Positions 1 to 7,009 of a stretch of 16,470 nucleotides of DNA are shown piece by piece. The notes under the pieces are model-generated. The model worked only from the letters and a program-made list of their open reading frames with translations. It searched no databases and was not told where the DNA came from. The DNA lies in the NCBI GenBank assembly GCA_018715285.1, contig DVLW01000010.1:1-16470 (forward strand), given 5' to 3'. The position numbers and the translations under genes are program-made. Source of the DNA: Candidatus Faecivivens stercoripullorum (GTDB taxonomy: Bacteria > Bacillota > Clostridia > Oscillospirales > Ruminococcaceae). Positions within the stretch are counted from its first letter, which is position 1. Each line of letters starts with the position of its first letter.

Positions 1-35
1 ATTTCCCGGATGGTCATATGAGAGGAAGACAGGCA

Positions 36-470
36 ATGCGAAAAGTGAAGGTCAATATCTGCGGCAGAATCTACTGCCTCAATACCGAAGAGAATGAAGA
101 ATACGTAACTGGACTGGCAGCCGGTCTGAATGAACGAATTACCCGGTTTATGAATGAAAATCCCGGAACTTCCGTCCTTTCTGCCGCTATTATGACGGCT
201 CTGGAACTGAGTGATGACGCTTCCCGTAATGAGGGAGATGCAGACAACTTCCGGCTGCAGTTGAAAAACTATGCGGAAGAAGCTGCTACTGCGCGGGTCA
301 ATGCAGATAAACTGCGCCGTGCGGTTGAAGCGCTGCTGCTGGAAAATCGCAAACTCAAAAGTGATCTGGAACTGTTGACGCTGCGTAATCAGGTCGAAAA
401 AAATTCCATAGATGAATCTGATTCTTCGTCGGCAAAGACGGAATCCGCAAATCAAAACGCGTCGAAATAA
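36..470 (+). CDS. zapA: Cell division protein ZapA
   Basis: ZapA binds FtsZ in the cytoplasm and promotes bundling of Z-ring filaments. The 144-residue product starts MRKVKVNICGRIY, the usual beta-strand opening of the ZapA globular head. It continues through a helical region (about residues 20-70) into a charged heptad-like coiled coil (about 75-125) and ends in a polar Ser/Asn-rich tail. I chose the ATG at 36 over an in-frame ATG at 18 because GAGGA at 22-26 sits at a normal distance only from the later start, and because the family head begins there. The bases before it hold the end of a possible upstream frame (stop TGA at 19-21), too short to identify. In Clostridia zapA commonly precedes a U32 gene, as here. 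The family assignment is firm; the exact start is likely. Confidence 0.88.
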   Translation: MRKVKVNICGRIYCLNTEENEEYVTGLAAGLNERITRFMNENPGTSVLSAAIMTALELSDDASRNEGDADNFRLQLKNYAEEAATARVNADKLRRAVEALLLENRKLKSDLELLTLRNQVEKNSIDESDSSSAKTESANQNASK

Positions 471-478
471 CGGCCAGC

Positions 479-515
479 CTGCTGCAAGCCGCCGGGGCAT
501 TGCAGCAGTTTTTTT
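479..515 (+). terminator. Rho-independent terminator after zapA
   Basis: Arms CTGCTGCAA (479-487) and TTGCAGCAG (500-508) are perfect complements around a 12-base GC-rich loop, followed at once by seven T residues (509-515). It lies 9 bases after the zapA stop and 52 bases before the U32 start, so it would end or reduce transcription entering the next gene. Confidence 0.85.
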
Positions 516-567
516 GATAACAAGACGCATTTTGCGGAAATGGGAAAGGATATGGAGATAAACGGTT

Positions 568-2733
568 ATGCAACAGCCAAACAAAAGTGGGAAACTGGAG
601 ATACTCGCGCCTGCCGGGTCAATGGATGCACTGATCGCGGCGGTCCGCTGCGGTGCGGATGCCGTATATCTGGGGCAGAAAAATTTCAGCGCCCGTAAAA
701 ACAGCCAGAATTTCGATGAAGAATCCCTGACACAGGCGGTGCAGTATGCCCATCGCTGTGGTGTCAAAATTCATCAGGCTTTGAATATCGTCGTATTTGA
801 CCAGGAACTGGACGCTTTGCGGGAATGTATCCGTACAGCGGTACGGGCTGGTGTAGATGCAATGATTGTGCAGGATTGGGGTGTTGCCGCACTTGTACGG
901 GAATACGCACCGGATATGGCACTGCACGCTTCTACCCAGATGGCGATTCACTCTCCTGCCGGTGTCCGGCTGGCGGAGCGCCTGGGATTTTCCAGAGTGG
1001 TTCTGGCAAGAGAACTCAGCCGCAAAGAAATTGAAGAAATCGTTCACTCCACATCGTTGGAAACTGAAATATTTGTCCATGGTGCGCATTGCATGTCGGT
1101 ATCCGGTCAGTGTTATCTGAGTGCCGCAATCGGCGGCAAGAGCGGAAACCGTGGTCAGTGTGCACAACCCTGCCGTCTTCCCTTTACTGCCGGGTGCAGT
1201 GGGTGCGGTAAAAAATCTTTTGGAGAAAATGTCCTTTCTCTGAAGGATATGGATTTGACTTTATATCTGCCGGAGATTGCCCGGATGGGTGTGACCTCGG
1301 TCAAGATTGAAGGACGGATGAAGCGGCCTGAATATGTCGCTGCATCAGTGACTGCCTGTAAGCAGGCGCTGAATGGAGAAACACCGGATCTGGATACCTT
1401 GCAGGCTGTTTTCTCCCGAAGTGGGTTTACCGATGGATATTTTGCCGGACAGCGTACCCGGGAGATGTTCGGGTTCCGCACCCGTGAGGATGTGACGGCG
1501 GCAGCGGATGTATTTACCCGTCTGCGCGGTCTTTATCATAAAGAAAATCCTCTGGTACCGGTTTCGCTGTCTTTCCGGATGTGCAGCGGAGAAGCTGTAT
1601 CACTTGTTTTGTCTGATGGAGAACATACCGTTTCGGTAAATGGAGAGGTTCCGCAGCAGGCAGAGGAAGGAATGCGTCCGGCTGATCGGGAATATATTGT
1701 CCGGCAGCTGGAAAAATTGGGCGGTACGCCCTATTATCTGCCAGATCGGGATGCTTTGTCGGTTACGCTGGATGACGGTCTGATGATTCGGGCTTCACAG
1801 CTGAATGCCATCCGTCGGGAAGCGGTACAGAAGCTGGATGAACTGCGTCAGCAGCCGTCGGGCAGATGGAATGAAGCATCGGATTTTGTGCTGCATCCTG
1901 AAACAAAGCAAAAACGTACAGTGCCTGACCGGCCGGCTGTCTGGTGCAAATGTGCAGAGCCGGAACAAGTCGAAGCTGCGGCAAAAATTGCCGACAAAAT
2001 AATTCTTCCCGCTGCACAGCTGGTGCGGCTGGCTGAATCCGGTCAGCTTTCTGATAATGGCCGCTTTGCCGGTATGGCCGGGCGGATGATTCCGGTCCTG
2101 CCGCGTCTGACCTATCGGGAAGAAGAATGTATCAGTATGCTGCAAAAACTCAAATCACTGGGATTTGAGGAGCTGTACTGTGAAAGCAATGCACACATTC
2201 AACTGGGTAAAGAAGCTGGTTTTACGCTGATTGGTGGCCCATATCTGAATCTGTCCAACAGTGTTGCACTTACAGAAGCCCGGAAACTGGGATTGTCGGC
2301 GGCAGTGTTGTCACCGGAAGGAAAACTCGCCCAGCTTTCAGCGGTTGTACGGAAATCCAATATTCCATGTGGTCTGTATGCTTATGGACGGATGGCGCTG
2401 ATGGCATTGCGCAACTGTCCGGTTCGGGCACAGATTGGCTGCAAACAGTGCGGCCGCAATGGCTTTCTAACTGACCGGATGCAGACTCGTTTTCCGGTAC
2501 GTTGTGACCGGAAAGAGGATATCCTGTCAGGTGAGAACGCGGTCAGTTATCTGCTCAACAGTTTACCGCTGTCGATGAGCGATAAACAAAGAGAACTTGC
2601 CGGATTTGATTTTGTCCTGCTGGATTTTACGATCGAATCTCCGCGGGAGATGGCACAAATTCTTGACTGCTGGCAGCAGGAGCGTCCTTTGGCAGAGTAT
2701 ACCCGCGGGCTGTATATGCGGGGAGTAATGTGA
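568..2733 (+). CDS. U32 family protein, long form with degenerate second U32-like half (RlhA/YdcP-like)
   Basis: The 721-residue product opens with LEILAPAGSMDALIAAVRCGADAVYLG, typical of the U32 TIM barrel. The U32 signature is at residues 167-185 (E-I-F-V-H-G-A-H-C, then S-G-Q-C-Y-L-S), with further Cys at 198 and 202. Cysteines in this region bind a [4Fe-4S] cluster in the U32 proteins UbiU/UbiV; C175, C182 and C198 have similar spacing. E. coli RlhA, a relative with an added DUF3656, is needed for 5-hydroxycytidine at position 2501 of 23S rRNA, so RNA hydroxylation is more plausible than proteolysis. Residues from about 452 on look like a second, worn U32 barrel, ending in a Cys-rich motif (NCPVRAQIGCKQCG). 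GGAG at 554-557 precedes the ATG. Exact substrate cannot be told from sequence. Confidence 0.85.
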   Translation: MQQPNKSGKLEILAPAGSMDALIAAVRCGADAVYLGQKNFSARKNSQNFDEESLTQAVQYAHRCGVKIHQALNIVVFDQELDALRECIRTAVRAGVDAMIVQDWGVAALVREYAPDMALHASTQMAIHSPAGVRLAERLGFSRVVLARELSRKEIEEIVHSTSLETEIFVHGAHCMSVSGQCYLSAAIGGKSGNRGQCAQPCRLPFTAGCSGCGKKSFGENVLSLKDMDLTLYLPEIARMGVTSVKIEGRMKRPEYVAASVTACKQALNGETPDLDTLQAVFSRSGFTDGYFAGQRTREMFGFRTREDVTAAADVFTRLRGLYHKENPLVPVSLSFRMCSGEAVSLVLSDGEHTVSVNGEVPQQAEEGMRPADREYIVRQLEKLGGTPYYLPDRDALSVTLDDGLMIRASQLNAIRREAVQKLDELRQQPSGRWNEASDFVLHPETKQKRTVPDRPAVWCKCAEPEQVEAAAKIADKIILPAAQLVRLAESGQLSDNGRFAGMAGRMIPVLPRLTYREEECISMLQKLKSLGFEELYCESNAHIQLGKEAGFTLIGGPYLNLSNSVALTEARKLGLSAAVLSPEGKLAQLSAVVRKSNIPCGLYAYGRMALMALRNCPVRAQIGCKQCGRNGFLTDRMQTRFPVRCDRKEDILSGENAVSYLLNSLPLSMSDKQRELAGFDFVLLDFTIESPREMAQILDCWQQERPLAEYTRGLYMRGVM

Positions 2734-2762
2734 GGGCTGCTGTGAATATCTGGCAGGTTGAG

Positions 2763-2899
2763 GTTTTTCACCGTGATTAAACTGCGATTGTAATATATTT
2801 GGTGGAAAACAAGGTTGAAAAGGTGGAAAAATCGAGCCTCGCAGGGAAAACTGACGGTTTTTTCGTGAATAAATGATGATTCGACAGGAGTTTTCCACC
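2763..2899. repeat. Cluster of GGTGGAAAA-like motifs in both orientations upstream of dut
   Basis: The motif occurs forward as GGTGGAAAAC (2801-2810), GGTTGAAAA (2813-2821) and GGTGGAAAAA (2822-2831), and inverted as GTTTTTCACC (2763-2772) and GTTTTCCACC (2890-2899). The first and last perfect copies form a 10-bp inverted repeat. Read inverted, the copies resemble the DnaA-box consensus TTWTNCACA except for a final C. A possible -10 element (TAATAT, 2791-2796) lies inside the cluster, but I see no good -35. The cluster could be an operator; its protein partner is unknown. Confidence 0.45.
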
Positions 2900-2905
2900 G
2901 GGCTG

Positions 2906-2960
2906 GCGGCGAAAATGGCTGTTGATAGACAGTCTGACAGCCTACTATTCAACACGCCGC
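2906..2960 (+). promoter_or_regulatory. Stem-loop in the dut 5' leader
   Basis: Arms GCGGCG (2906-2911) and CGCCGC (2955-2960) are perfect complements. Inside them, after an 8-base bulge, TGTTGATAG (2920-2928) pairs with CTATTCAACA (2945-2954) with one bulged T. The structure ends 9 bases before the GGAG Shine-Dalgarno of dut (2970-2973). There is no T run, so it is not an ordinary terminator. A role in mRNA stability or translation control is inference. The rest of the 2734-2984 gap holds the repeat cluster described separately and no credible gene. Confidence 0.45.
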
Positions 2961-2984
2961 AAAAAGAATGGAGAAAGAAACAAC

Positions 2985-3452
2985 ATGAAGATTTATTTTC
3001 AGAAACTGATTCCCGACGCGGTTATTCCGACCAGAGCGACTCGACAGAGTGCCGGTTTTGATCTCTCTCTCTGTGGACAGCAGCCGGTTACGATTCAGCC
3101 GGGAGAAACTGTGATGATTCATACTGGCGTTGCGGTTGTACTGCCGGAAGGAACCGCCGGTATGGTGTATCCCCGCAGCGGACTTGCTTCCAAACATGGT
3201 CTGGCACTGGCCAACTGTGTTGGTGTCATCGACAGCGACTACCGGGGAGAGCTGATGGTACCGCTGTACAATCATTCAGGTGAAGCCTATACCGTTTCAC
3301 CGGGTGAACGGGTTGCCCAGATGGTGGTGACACCTGTTTTACTGCCCGAAGTGGAGGAGATTCCTGCCGGTAAACAGCTTCCGGAAAGTGAGCGTGGAAC
3401 AGGCGGATTCGGCTCAACAGGTAAAACAGCTGGCGGAGAAAATGCCAAATGA
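2985..3452 (+). CDS. dut: Deoxyuridine 5'-triphosphate nucleotidohydrolase (trimeric dUTPase)
   Basis: This cytoplasmic enzyme hydrolyses dUTP to dUMP and pyrophosphate, keeping uracil out of DNA and supplying dUMP for thymidylate synthesis. All five trimeric dUTPase motifs are present in the 155-residue product: AGFDLSL (I), PRSGLA (II), GVIDSDYRGE (III, holding the catalytic-water Asp), GERVAQMV (IV) and the C-terminal Gly-rich RGTGGFGSTG (V). Length is normal for the family. The frame stays open upstream to 2922, but the ATG at 2985 is preferred because GGAG at 2970-2973 precedes it and the protein starts MKIYFQKL as expected. Its stop overlaps the next start by four bases (ATGA), which implies translational coupling. 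Confidence 0.96.
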   Translation: MKIYFQKLIPDAVIPTRATRQSAGFDLSLCGQQPVTIQPGETVMIHTGVAVVLPEGTAGMVYPRSGLASKHGLALANCVGVIDSDYRGELMVPLYNHSGEAYTVSPGERVAQMVVTPVLLPEVEEIPAGKQLPESERGTGGFGSTGKTAGGENAK

Positions 3453-3712
3453 AAAAAACACTGATATTTTTGCTTTTCCTGATGGCTGGCCTGATTATGG
3501 GTGCAGTGCTGACACGGGTTGCGCAGCAAGTCAGTTTTCTTAATTGGCTTTGCTGGGGAGACTCAGTCGGCTTTGGGTATCCAGAAGCGGTTACGCTTAA
3601 TCTGTCGGTAATCCGGCTGAATCTGGGAATGTACGTGGAACTGAACGTTGCCCGTCTGATCTGCCTTGCGGCAGCGCTGGGCGCTTATCTGCGGTGGGGA
3701 CGGAAACTGTAA
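3449..3712 (+). CDS. Small two-TM membrane protein, DUF4321-like
   Basis: The 87-residue product has a hydrophobic N-terminal helix (about residues 4-22, beginning KKTLIFLLFLMAGLIMG), a central stretch rich in Leu and aromatic residues with TLNLSVIRLNLGMYVELN, and a second hydrophobic helix (about 68-82) ending in RWGRKL. This layout fits the uncharacterised Bacillota family DUF4321, which is often found next to maf and mre genes; that match is from memory of the family pattern. The start overlaps the dut stop (ATGA), so it is probably translated by re-initiation from dut. Its function is unknown; position suggests a link to the cell envelope or shape genes downstream. Confidence 0.72.
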   Translation: MKKTLIFLLFLMAGLIMGAVLTRVAQQVSFLNWLCWGDSVGFGYPEAVTLNLSVIRLNLGMYVELNVARLICLAAALGAYLRWGRKL

Positions 3713-3723
3713 GGCGGATGAAA

Positions 3724-3757
3724 AGGAGGCGTCTGGGAACAGACGCAGGTGAATATG
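3724..3757 (+). promoter_or_regulatory. maf ribosome binding site with a hairpin in the spacer
   Basis: A strong Shine-Dalgarno AGGAGG (3724-3729) lies 25 bases from the likely ATG at 3755, too far for normal initiation. The gap is filled by a perfect stem: GCGTCTG (3729-3735) pairs with CAGACGC (3740-3746) around a GGAA loop, which fits the stable GNRA tetraloop class. If the stem folds, AGGAG (3724-3728) lies about 8 unpaired bases from the ATG, which is optimal. Folded spacers of this kind are known from phage T4 genes 38 and 25. An alternative GTG at 3749 would be only 2 bases from the stem. Confidence 0.65.
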
Positions 3758-4363
3758 AAATATATATTAGGTTCGGGTTCGCCCCGGAGAAAAGAACTGC
3801 TGGGAATGATTCTGCCTGAATTTACCGTGATACCTTCCCGTTTTGATGAAGATGGGATGGCGCGCGATGGTATGGATGCGTGCCAGATTGTCTGTGCCCT
3901 TTCTCAGGAAAAGGCACAGGAGGTATTCAACCGGTATCGGGCGGAAAATCCGGATGAAGAAATCTGCGTAATCGGCGGTGATACGATTGTCGTATCGCCT
4001 GACGGTGAGGTGATGGGGAAACCATCTTCGCGCGAGGATGCTGGCAGAATGCTCAGACAGCTTTCAGGATGTACCCATCAGGTAATTACAGCAGTTACGG
4101 TGATAGCTCTGACTGGTGGACAGGTACTGAAAAGAGTTTTTCCTGTCAGGACAGATGTGGTATTTTATCCGCTGGATGAGATGGAAATCCAGCGGTATCT
4201 GGATACCGGAGAACCGTTTGACAAGGCGGGAAGCTATGGTATTCAGGGGTATGGCGGTCTGCTGGTTGAGCGGATTGCCGGAGACTACAACAATGTGGTC
4301 GGACTTCCCGTTGCCCGGCTGATGCGGGAAATGCGGGAAATGGGACTGCTGCTGGAACATTGA
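3755..4363 (+). CDS. maf: Maf family nucleotide pyrophosphatase (dTTP/UTP type)
   Basis: Maf proteins hydrolyse non-canonical or selected nucleoside triphosphates to the monophosphate and pyrophosphate. The 202-residue product starts MKYILGSGSPRRKELL, containing the family's S-x-S-P-R-R motif, followed by GGDTIVV (acidic active-site residue) and MGKPSS, then HQVITAV. The stretch GSYGIQGYGG and GDYNNVVGLP match the YhdE/Maf subgroup known to act on dTTP and UTP. I chose ATG 3755 over GTG 3749 because the family begins at this point and because of the folded spacer described upstream. It follows the DUF4321-like gene and precedes mreB by 36 bases; Maf in Bacillus subtilis was linked to septation arrest, and maf beside mreB is a common arrangement. 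Confidence 0.93.
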   Translation: MKYILGSGSPRRKELLGMILPEFTVIPSRFDEDGMARDGMDACQIVCALSQEKAQEVFNRYRAENPDEEICVIGGDTIVVSPDGEVMGKPSSREDAGRMLRQLSGCTHQVITAVTVIALTGGQVLKRVFPVRTDVVFYPLDEMEIQRYLDTGEPFDKAGSYGIQGYGGLLVERIAGDYNNVVGLPVARLMREMREMGLLLEH

Positions 4364-4399
4364 GGGTGCAGCAGACAGACCATAATGGGAGGCACAGAG

Positions 4400-5452
4400 A
4401 TGTTTTTTACAAGAGATATCGGTATTGATCTTGGAACAGCCAATACCCTCGTATATATGAAAGGGCACGGAATTATCATCCGGGAACCGAGTGTTGTCGC
4501 GGTCGACGTGCAGACTGATAAGGTTCGGTGCGTGGGTGAAGAGGCCAAACAGGTAATTGGCCGTACGCCTGATTCAGTGGCGGTGGTTCGTCCGCTGCGT
4601 GATGGGGTAATCGCAGATTTTGATATTACCATCAGCATGCTGGAAGATCTGATTCATCGTGCTGCCGGCAACAGCTTGCTGGTTCGTCCGCGTGTCGTAA
4701 TCTGTGTACCGTCTGGTGTGACCGGTGTGGAGCGCAGAGCGGTGCGGGATGTAACCGAACAGGCCGGAGCCCGTAAGGTGCTGGTCATCGAAGAACCGAT
4801 GGCAGCAGCACTGGGCGCAGGATTGCCGGTTTCGGAACCGACCGCATCCATGATTGTAGATATCGGCGGCGGGACAAGTGAAGTCGCGGTCATTTCACTG
4901 GGCGGTATTGTAGCGTCCAGAAGTGTAAGGGTCGGCGGTGACAAGTTTGACGCGGCGATTATTGCCTATGTGCGGAAAAACTTCAATTTGCTGATTGGAG
5001 AACCGACGGCAGAACGGATTAAAATTGAAATCGGCAGTGCAGTTCCGCTCAATGAAGACGGTGAAAGTGAAATGTCGATTGAGGTAAAGGGACGCAATCT
5101 GCTCACCGGTCTGCCGCAGGCAATTACCATTACCTCGCAGCAGGTACGTCAGGCTTTGCAGGACCCGCTTTCAGAAGTAGTCGACGCGGTGCATTATACC
5201 CTTGAACGGACGCCGCCGGATTTGTCGGCAGATATTATTGACCGCGGAATTATCCTGACAGGCGGCGGTGCACTGCTCAGAGGTATTGACCGGTTGATTC
5301 ATCATGCAACCAGCATGCCGGTACATATCGCGGAAAATCCGCTGGACTGCGTTGCGGTCGGAGCTGGTCTTGTACTGGATAACCTGGATGCAATGGCGGA
5401 CGCACTCAGTGAAGAGGATGTGCCGCGGTACAATAACGAGCCGTCGGCATAA
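4400..5452 (+). CDS. mreB: Rod shape-determining actin homologue MreB
   Basis: MreB polymerises on the inner face of the membrane and guides lateral wall synthesis. The 350-residue product has phosphate-1 motif DIGIDLGTANTLVY (residues 6-19), EEPMAAALGAG, phosphate-2 motif DIGGGTSE (starting Asp154), KIEIGSAVPL, and the adenosine motif LTGGGALLRG (from about 286). The N-terminal MFFTRDIG is the usual Gram-positive MreB start with hydrophobic Phe-Phe that helps membrane contact. An in-frame ATG at 4385 exists, but GGGAGG (4387-4392) lies between it and ATG 4400 at 7 bases' spacing, which decides the start. Length matches the family. It heads the mreB-mreC-mreD-PBP2 run. Whether it is MreB or a paralogue such as Mbl is decided mainly by the mreCD neighbours. 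Confidence 0.97.
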   Translation: MFFTRDIGIDLGTANTLVYMKGHGIIIREPSVVAVDVQTDKVRCVGEEAKQVIGRTPDSVAVVRPLRDGVIADFDITISMLEDLIHRAAGNSLLVRPRVVICVPSGVTGVERRAVRDVTEQAGARKVLVIEEPMAAALGAGLPVSEPTASMIVDIGGGTSEVAVISLGGIVASRSVRVGGDKFDAAIIAYVRKNFNLLIGEPTAERIKIEIGSAVPLNEDGESEMSIEVKGRNLLTGLPQAITITSQQVRQALQDPLSEVVDAVHYTLERTPPDLSADIIDRGIILTGGGALLRGIDRLIHHATSMPVHIAENPLDCVAVGAGLVLDNLDAMADALSEEDVPRYNNEPSA

Positions 5453-5491
5453 CAAACAGAAAACTTTCAGCAGCGGGAAGGAGGCGGAGCG

Positions 5492-6397
5492 GTGCGGGAA
5501 TTTTTCAGCGGAAGGCGCGGCAGACTGTTTATGGCGGCAGTTGCATTGCTTGCGGGAATCATGATTTTTTCTGCCCGTTCCGGCGGATTGCAGACTCTGC
5601 CGGAAAAACTGCTTTCAGCACTGCTTTATCCGTTTCAGCTGCTGAGTCAGGAAGTATCTGACAGCTTTACCGAATTTGCGGGTGTATTTTTTGACGCCAA
5701 GGAAAATTATGAGGAAAATATTGAGCTTCGGGAAGAAATTACCCGTCTGCGGGAACAACTGGTTGCTTATCAGTCGCTGGAAAATGAGAATGAGCGTCTG
5801 CGGGAAATGCTCGAAATCCGTCAGGAAGACCCTCAGCTTCAGCTGACAGATGCACAGGTTATCGCCCGGACTCCGGATAATTTCCAGTCGTTTACCATCG
5901 ATCGTGGCAGTATGGACGGAATATCACTGTATGATCCGGTGATTACTGCGGACGGACTGGTCGGATATATTGGTGAACTCGGGTCGGTAACTGCACGGGT
6001 GGTCACCATTCTGTCTCCAGAATGCAACGTCGGTGCAGTGAGCTCTGATACAGGAGACAGCGGTAATGTAACTGGAACTCTGTCCCTCTCAAAAGACGGA
6101 CTGACCAGAATGGAACTGATTGCAAGGGATGCTGAATTACAGCCGGGAAGTTTGCTGGTTACCGCAGGACTGAGCGGAAGTTTTCCGGAAGGAATTCTGA
6201 TTGGAACGGTCAAAACGGTTGATCTGGAAGAAAACGGAATCAGCCTCTGGGCAACAGTGGAACCGTCTGCTGATATTTCAGGTGCAACTGCGGTTTTTGT
6301 CGTGACTGATTATCCCGGAAAAGATGGAGAGGAAACAGAACAACCGTCTGAACAGCAGGAAGAAGTGTCCATTCCGGCGGTTGGACATGGAGAATAA
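5492..6397 (+). CDS. mreC: Rod shape-determining protein MreC
   Basis: MreC is a bitopic membrane protein whose extracytoplasmic part binds and activates PBP2. The 301-residue product has a short basic cytoplasmic end (MREFFSGRRGR), one transmembrane helix (about 12-28), a juxtamembrane coiled coil (about 67-112, repeated LREEITRLREQL-type heptads) and the beta-rich MreC core (about 115-275) with DGLVGYIGELG and a late PEGILIGTV strand. The tail is Glu/Gln-rich and probably disordered. The start is GTG; AAGGAGG at 5478-5484 ends 7 bases before it, and no nearby ATG would keep the whole transmembrane helix. It follows mreB by 39 bases. Confidence 0.94.
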   Translation: MREFFSGRRGRLFMAAVALLAGIMIFSARSGGLQTLPEKLLSALLYPFQLLSQEVSDSFTEFAGVFFDAKENYEENIELREEITRLREQLVAYQSLENENERLREMLEIRQEDPQLQLTDAQVIARTPDNFQSFTIDRGSMDGISLYDPVITADGLVGYIGELGSVTARVVTILSPECNVGAVSSDTGDSGNVTGTLSLSKDGLTRMELIARDAELQPGSLLVTAGLSGSFPEGILIGTVKTVDLEENGISLWATVEPSADISGATAVFVVTDYPGKDGEETEQPSEQQEEVSIPAVGHGE

Positions 6398-6436
6398 AAC
6401 GGATAAAGGTTAAAACACCTGAAAGGAGTGACAGGT

Positions 6437-7006
6437 ATGACACTGCGTGGCAGAAAGATGCTGAAATGGACGTTGAGGCTGATACTGTTGCTGCTGCTTG
6501 GTGGAATACAGTCTTCACCTGCTTTTCCGCAGATAGGCGGAACACGGCCTATGCTGCTGATGACGGCGGGAATCTGTGCGGTGCTGCTGGAAACCGGGAT
6601 TGAAGCGGCGTGCGGATATGCGATTCTGGCAGGCCTTTTATGGGACGTCGTGGAAGGAAGGCTGTTGGGATTTTATGGGCTGATGATGCTGCTGGTATGT
6701 GCGGCGGCAGGTTGGCTGGTTAACAATTATCTGCGCGTCAGTATGCTGAATGCGGTGTGGATGTCGGGATTTGGAAGTGTCTGCTGCGGACTGGTCTGTG
6801 CGGAATTTTATCTGTTTATCTGGGGATATGCACAGGGAACAGCCATGGTTGTATTGGCTGAGATTTTCTGGCGTGGTGTCTATACGGCGCTGGCAGCGCC
6901 GGTTATTTACTGGCTGATGAAAAAGATACAGTCTGTCTCGATGGGGACGGTACAAAGCAGTCTTCGGCTTCGTGCCTCCAGAATGCGCAACGAAAGAAAG
7001 GAGTAA
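6437..7006 (+). CDS. mreD: Rod shape-determining membrane protein MreD
   Basis: The 189-residue product is almost entirely hydrophobic, with about five predicted membrane segments (roughly 10-25, 35-70 as two, 85-105, 115-165 as one or two) and a basic C-terminal tail (RLRASRMRNERKE). Sequence conservation in MreD is low, so the call rests on its size, topology and position between mreC and the PBP2 gene. ATG 6437 is preferred over an in-frame GTG at 6428 because AAGGAG (6423-6428) is correctly spaced only from the ATG. The Shine-Dalgarno of the next gene lies inside the end of this one. MreD belongs to the elongasome with MreC and RodA-PBP2. Confidence 0.88.
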   Translation: MTLRGRKMLKWTLRLILLLLLGGIQSSPAFPQIGGTRPMLLMTAGICAVLLETGIEAACGYAILAGLLWDVVEGRLLGFYGLMMLLVCAAAGWLVNNYLRVSMLNAVWMSGFGSVCCGLVCAEFYLFIWGYAQGTAMVVLAEIFWRGVYTALAAPVIYWLMKKIQSVSMGTVQSSLRLRASRMRNERKE

Positions 7007-7009
7007 ACA

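Noticed and set aside
18..35. Earlier in-frame start for zapA
   Set aside because: It would place the Shine-Dalgarno inside the coding region and add residues before the conserved ZapA opening.
2873..3061. 62-codon frame upstream of and overlapping dut
   Set aside because: It has no Shine-Dalgarno, overlaps the dUTPase start in another frame and encodes no recognisable feature.
4360..4386. TTGAGG and CATAAT as a promoter directly before mreB
   Set aside because: The spacing is only 15 bases, and the start of transcription would fall at or past the mreB Shine-Dalgarno.
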